Part shown: piece after piece, positions 61,326 to 64,000 of the stretch
Layout of the letters: each line of letters opens with the position of its first letter
How positions within the stretch are numbered: position 1 is the first letter of the stretch
Source: CALNZV01 sp942491115
GTDB lineage: Bacteria; Desulfobacterota; Desulfobacteria; Desulfobacterales; UBA5852
Direction: 5' to 3'
Assembly (NCBI GenBank): GCA_942491115.1
Contig: CALNZV010000006.1
Coordinates: 62,001 to 126,000 of the forward strand
Length of the DNA stretch: 64,000 nt
The notes under the pieces: generated by a model
The model's database searches: none
Told to the model about the DNA's origin: nothing
Seen by the model: only the letters and a program-made list of their open reading frames with translations
Translations under genes and position numbers: made by a program

Positions 61326-64000
61326 ATGACGCCCCTTGAAAATGGGAAAAAGAGGTCTTTCCCCGGCCGGTTTAAATCGGTATTGAAAAGCCGTTGGTTT
61401 CTTTCCGCGACGGTTTTGTTGCTCTTGTATGCACTGTCGGGATTTCTACTGGCCCCTTACGTGATCAAGCGCACGCTTCCCCGGGTGATCGAGAAGACCC
61501 TGGATCGCAGGGCAGCCATCGGAGCGGTGCGCATCAATCCTTTCCTGCTGACGGTAGAGGCCAAGGATTTTACCCTCGCAGAGAGGGACGGCGAGCCGAT
61601 CGCTGACTTCAAGCGGCTCTTTCTGGATTTTGAAACCGCCAGTCTGTTCCGGTGGGCCTGGATGTTTCGGGAAATCACTCTTGAGCAGCCCGGGGTCAAT
61701 GGGATCATCGACAGGGACGGCGAGTTGAACATCATGCGGATGCTTCCGGATGAGACGGAACCGAGCAAGGCGCCCGATTCATCTCCGGCTCGGCTCATCC
61801 TCCAGTCCGTTCGCATCGTCGAGGGGACGATCGACGTGACGGATCGTCGGCAATCCACGCCGGCTACGGTGACTATCACCCCGTTGAGCATCCAGCTAAA
61901 TGACATATCGACATTGCCCGATCGAGATGGGCCATACACCCTGTCCGCCGCCACGGGCGATGGCGGATCGTTCAGCTGGTCTGGAGAGGTCCGTTTGCAT
62001 CCGTTTCGATCCTTCGGAACCCTTGGCTTCAAGGACATCCAGCTGGCCACCCTCTGGGAGTTCGTCAGGGACAGCGTGAACCTAAAATCGCCAAAGGGGG
62101 ACATCGATGTAACCATGGCATATGATGTCAGCGTGGCCGATGAAACCGCCCAACTCGCTCTAAGCGACGTGATGGTGCAGATTTCCGATCTGGCCTTGGT
62201 TCTGTCCGGTGAAAAGACGCCCTTCCTTGACCTGAAGACTATCGGCATCGATGCGGCGACTTTCAGTCTTCAAAACCGACGCCTTGACTTGGGACGGGTG
62301 AGTATTGGAGACGGTCATGCCCACCTGGCCGTCGATTCCCAGGGGATTCTCAATCTTCAGCGGATGACCGCGACGACAGGGGAAGGGGAGCCGCCTCGGG
62401 CCGAATCCGGAGCGCCGGCTGGCGACATCGCTCCATGGGAGGTGAGCACCGATGCCGTCATCGTCACGGACGTGGGTATCGACTACCACGATCTCAGTCG
62501 CCGTCCGGAGGTCAACGCCGGTATCGAAACCATTGGGGCGGGGTTTTCCTTGAATGCCGCGTTCGGAGGAACCTCACCCCTGGTCGCTGTCCAGGGGATG
62601 GCCGTTGAACTCGAAACGCTTTGGATTGCCGCCGAAGACATTTCACGGCCTCTCGTTCAAGTTCATCGCCTGAACCTCGTCGACGGCGGCTTCGACCTCG
62701 AAAACCAGGCGTTCACGGCATCCCGAATCGGTCTTCAGGGAGGCGCGATCGATCTGGTCCGCGAATCAGACGGCCGCATCAATCTGGTTCCCCCCGAAAA
62801 AGGGGCCGTTTACCGCGAGGCGGAACAGGCCGCGGCGTCCGACACGCCATGGCAATTCAAATCGGCGGTGATCGAGGGGGCCGATCTGTCGGTTGTCCTA
62901 TCGGACCGGACCGTGAAACCGGAGGAGCCGATGCTGACTATTAACCCCCTCAGCTTCGCCCTCGGCAACGTCGACCTCACCTCCCCCATGGCGGTCGAGG
63001 TATCCTTCACCGTCAAGGAAGGCGGCAGTGCCACTCTCTCGGCCACCGTGGATCCGTCCATCCCTTCAGTGACTTCCGATATCGAATTGAAGCAGTTGGC
63101 ACTTCCTCCCTTTCAACCCTACCTGGATCCCGTGGCGCTTCTGCTCCTCGAGGCGGGGACGGTTTCCACACAGGGGAAACTGACCTATGGAAAAGAGGGC
63201 GGCGATTCCATGCTCGCCTACGATGGGGGCTTCAGTCTGGAGGGCCTGAATCTGGTGGACCCCGGTTCCGACAAGACGCTATTCGGCTTTGACCACCTCA
63301 AAACCTCTCAATTGACCTTGACACTCGATCCCAATCGCTTGGAGATTGACGATATCCGGCTTCACAAGCCCGACGGGGAAGTGGTCATCGATGAAAAGGG
63401 GTCGCTCAACCTGGTGAAGGTGATCAAAGAGCCGGCTCAGGGCGACGCCCCGTCCGGTTCGGCAGGGGGTGATGCGGAGGAAGATCCCTTTCCGGTGCGC
63501 ATTCGAAAGCTAAGGATCGACGGGGGAGATCTGCTGTTCGCCGATCTGAGTCTGGTATTGCCGTTTTCCACACGGATTCACGATTTCGGCGGCGCAGTGA
63601 TCGGCGCTGCCACTGAAAACGACTCCCGAGCCCAGGTGGCCCTGGACGGACAGATAGACGAGTACGGAACGGCAAAGATCGAGGGCGAGATCGATCTCTT
63701 CGATCCGAAGGGGTATACGAATCTGGGGGTGGCTTTCGACAATGTGGAGATGTCCAATCTTTCCCCCTATTCGGGGAAATTCGCAGGCCGGCGAATCGAT
63801 TCCGGAAAACTGTCCCTGGACCTCAATTACCTGATCCAGAAGGGGCAGCTGCAGGGAAAAAATCAGATCGTCGTCGACCGCATCGAACTGGGGGAGCGGA
63901 TCGACAGTCCAAAAGCGGTGAATTTGCCCCTTGATCTCGCCGTGGCCTTGCTCGAGGACGGCAACGGCGTGATCGACATCGGCCTTCCGGTTAAAGGCGA
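61326..64000 (+). CDS. DUF748/AsmA-like large envelope protein, C-terminus beyond window
   Basis: At least 891 residues, open to the right edge. AGGA precedes the ATG. One N-terminal membrane helix (about residues 23-45, WFLSATVLLLLYALSGFLLAP). The rest is long beta-rich repeats with AsmA/DUF748 features: RRAAIGAVRINPFLLTVEAKDF, LFLDFETASLFRWAW, and near the edge ERIDSPKAVNLPLDLAVALL, then DGNGVIDIGLPVKG, which is the DUF748 signature. AsmA-like proteins span the periplasm and are linked to phospholipid transport and outer-membrane biogenesis. Homologues often exceed 1000 residues, so perhaps a fifth or more is missing. Confidence 0.92.
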   Translation, partial: MTPLENGKKRSFPGRFKSVLKSRWFLSATVLLLLYALSGFLLAPYVIKRTLPRVIEKTLDRRAAIGAVRINPFLLTVEAKDFTLAERDGEPIADFKRLFLDFETASLFRWAWMFREITLEQPGVNGIIDRDGELNIMRMLPDETEPSKAPDSSPARLILQSVRIVEGTIDVTDRRQSTPATVTITPLSIQLNDISTLPDRDGPYTLSAATGDGGSFSWSGEVRLHPFRSFGTLGFKDIQLATLWEFVRDSVNLKSPKGDIDVTMAYDVSVADETAQLALSDVMVQISDLALVLSGEKTPFLDLKTIGIDAATFSLQNRRLDLGRVSIGDGHAHLAVDSQGILNLQRMTATTGEGEPPRAESGAPAGDIAPWEVSTDAVIVTDVGIDYHDLSRRPEVNAGIETIGAGFSLNAAFGGTSPLVAVQGMAVELETLWIAAEDISRPLVQVHRLNLVDGGFDLENQAFTASRIGLQGGAIDLVRESDGRINLVPPEKGAVYREAEQAAASDTPWQFKSAVIEGADLSVVLSDRTVKPEEPMLTINPLSFALGNVDLTSPMAVEVSFTVKEGGSATLSATVDPSIPSVTSDIELKQLALPPFQPYLDPVALLLLEAGTVSTQGKLTYGKEGGDSMLAYDGGFSLEGLNLVDPGSDKTLFGFDHLKTSQLTLTLDPNRLEIDDIRLHKPDGEVVIDEKGSLNLVKVIKEPAQGDAPSGSAGGDAEEDPFPVRIRKLRIDGGDLLFADLSLVLPFSTRIHDFGGAVIGAATENDSRAQVALDGQIDEYGTAKIEGEIDLFDPKGYTNLGVAFDNVEMSNLSPYSGKFAGRRIDSGKLSLDLNYLIQKGQLQGKNQIVVDRIELGERIDSPKAVNLPLDLAVALLEDGNGVIDIGLPVKG

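Overview
The window comes from a GC-rich (roughly 58-60 %) Gram-negative chromosome, most likely a Desulfobacterota (former Deltaproteobacteria) sulfate-reducer-type bacterium. The basis is the mix of two selenocysteine (UGA-decoded) methionine sulfoxide reductase-type proteins, several sigma-54 activators, many sensor and lipoprotein genes, rubrerythrin, a dodecin, a heavy-metal RND pump and a B12 riboswitch. This is inferred from family content; there is no rRNA or other phylogenetic marker. No tRNA, rRNA, CRISPR array, transposase, integrase or prophage was seen.

Layout. 1-5.4 kb (minus strand): a lipoprotein cut by the left edge, a membrane hybrid histidine kinase, a thioredoxin-fold lipoprotein and an MFS transporter, the last divergent from a TetR regulator with an operator-like dyad between them. 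6-16.8 kb: small membrane protein, YdcF-type protein, a receiverless sigma-54 activator followed by a free receiver protein, a dual-specificity-type phosphatase, a saccharopine-dehydrogenase-like enzyme, a GAF sigma-54 activator preceded by two CTGT-N8-CAG dyads one pentaturn apart, and typA. 17-23.7 kb: a QueG-like Fe-S protein, an OmpR/HAMP-kinase pair, a 100-residue exported selenoprotein shaped like a shortened MsrA, a full-length exported MsrA, rubrerythrin, dodecin and two overlapping yebG-like genes. 23.8-32.3 kb: prfC, a PAS-GGDEF protein, SlyD-type isomerase, an ABM-domain protein, a MotA/ExbB plus OmpA-type pair, a PilZ protein, and a cobalamin riboswitch with no B12 gene after it.

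32.8-42.5 kb is a copper/silver efflux locus: two small envelope proteins, a CusC-like channel, CusB-like adaptor, CusA pump (Met triad spaced exactly as in E. coli CusA), a His/Met-rich periplasmic protein, and a SpoIIE-type phosphatase whose periplasmic sensor carries a Met/His-rich insert. 43-46 kb is a heat-shock block (two Hsp20 genes and a J-domain protein) followed by an SDR with an altered catalytic motif. 46.5-50.5 kb has a frameshifted membrane gene, an exported hypothetical, an MDR oxidoreductase and a second, lipoprotein MsrA with selenocysteine in its catalytic position. 50.8-64 kb has a DUF89-like plus radical SAM operon, several small hypotheticals, a DinB-like protein, MFS transporter, Tat-exported molybdoenzyme, AI-2E family permease, SRPBCC protein, epimerase, exported glycerophosphodiester phosphodiesterase, and an AsmA-like DUF748 protein cut by the right edge.

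Reading across regions, much of the window serves the envelope: periplasmic methionine repair (three MsrA-type proteins, two with Sec), metal efflux, envelope-stress sensing, and signal output through kinases, receivers, c-di-GMP proteins and sigma-54 activators. The two in-frame UGA codons, each followed at the correct distance by a bacterial SECIS-like hairpin, are the most notable discovery here, because both genes would be miscalled by ordinary annotation.
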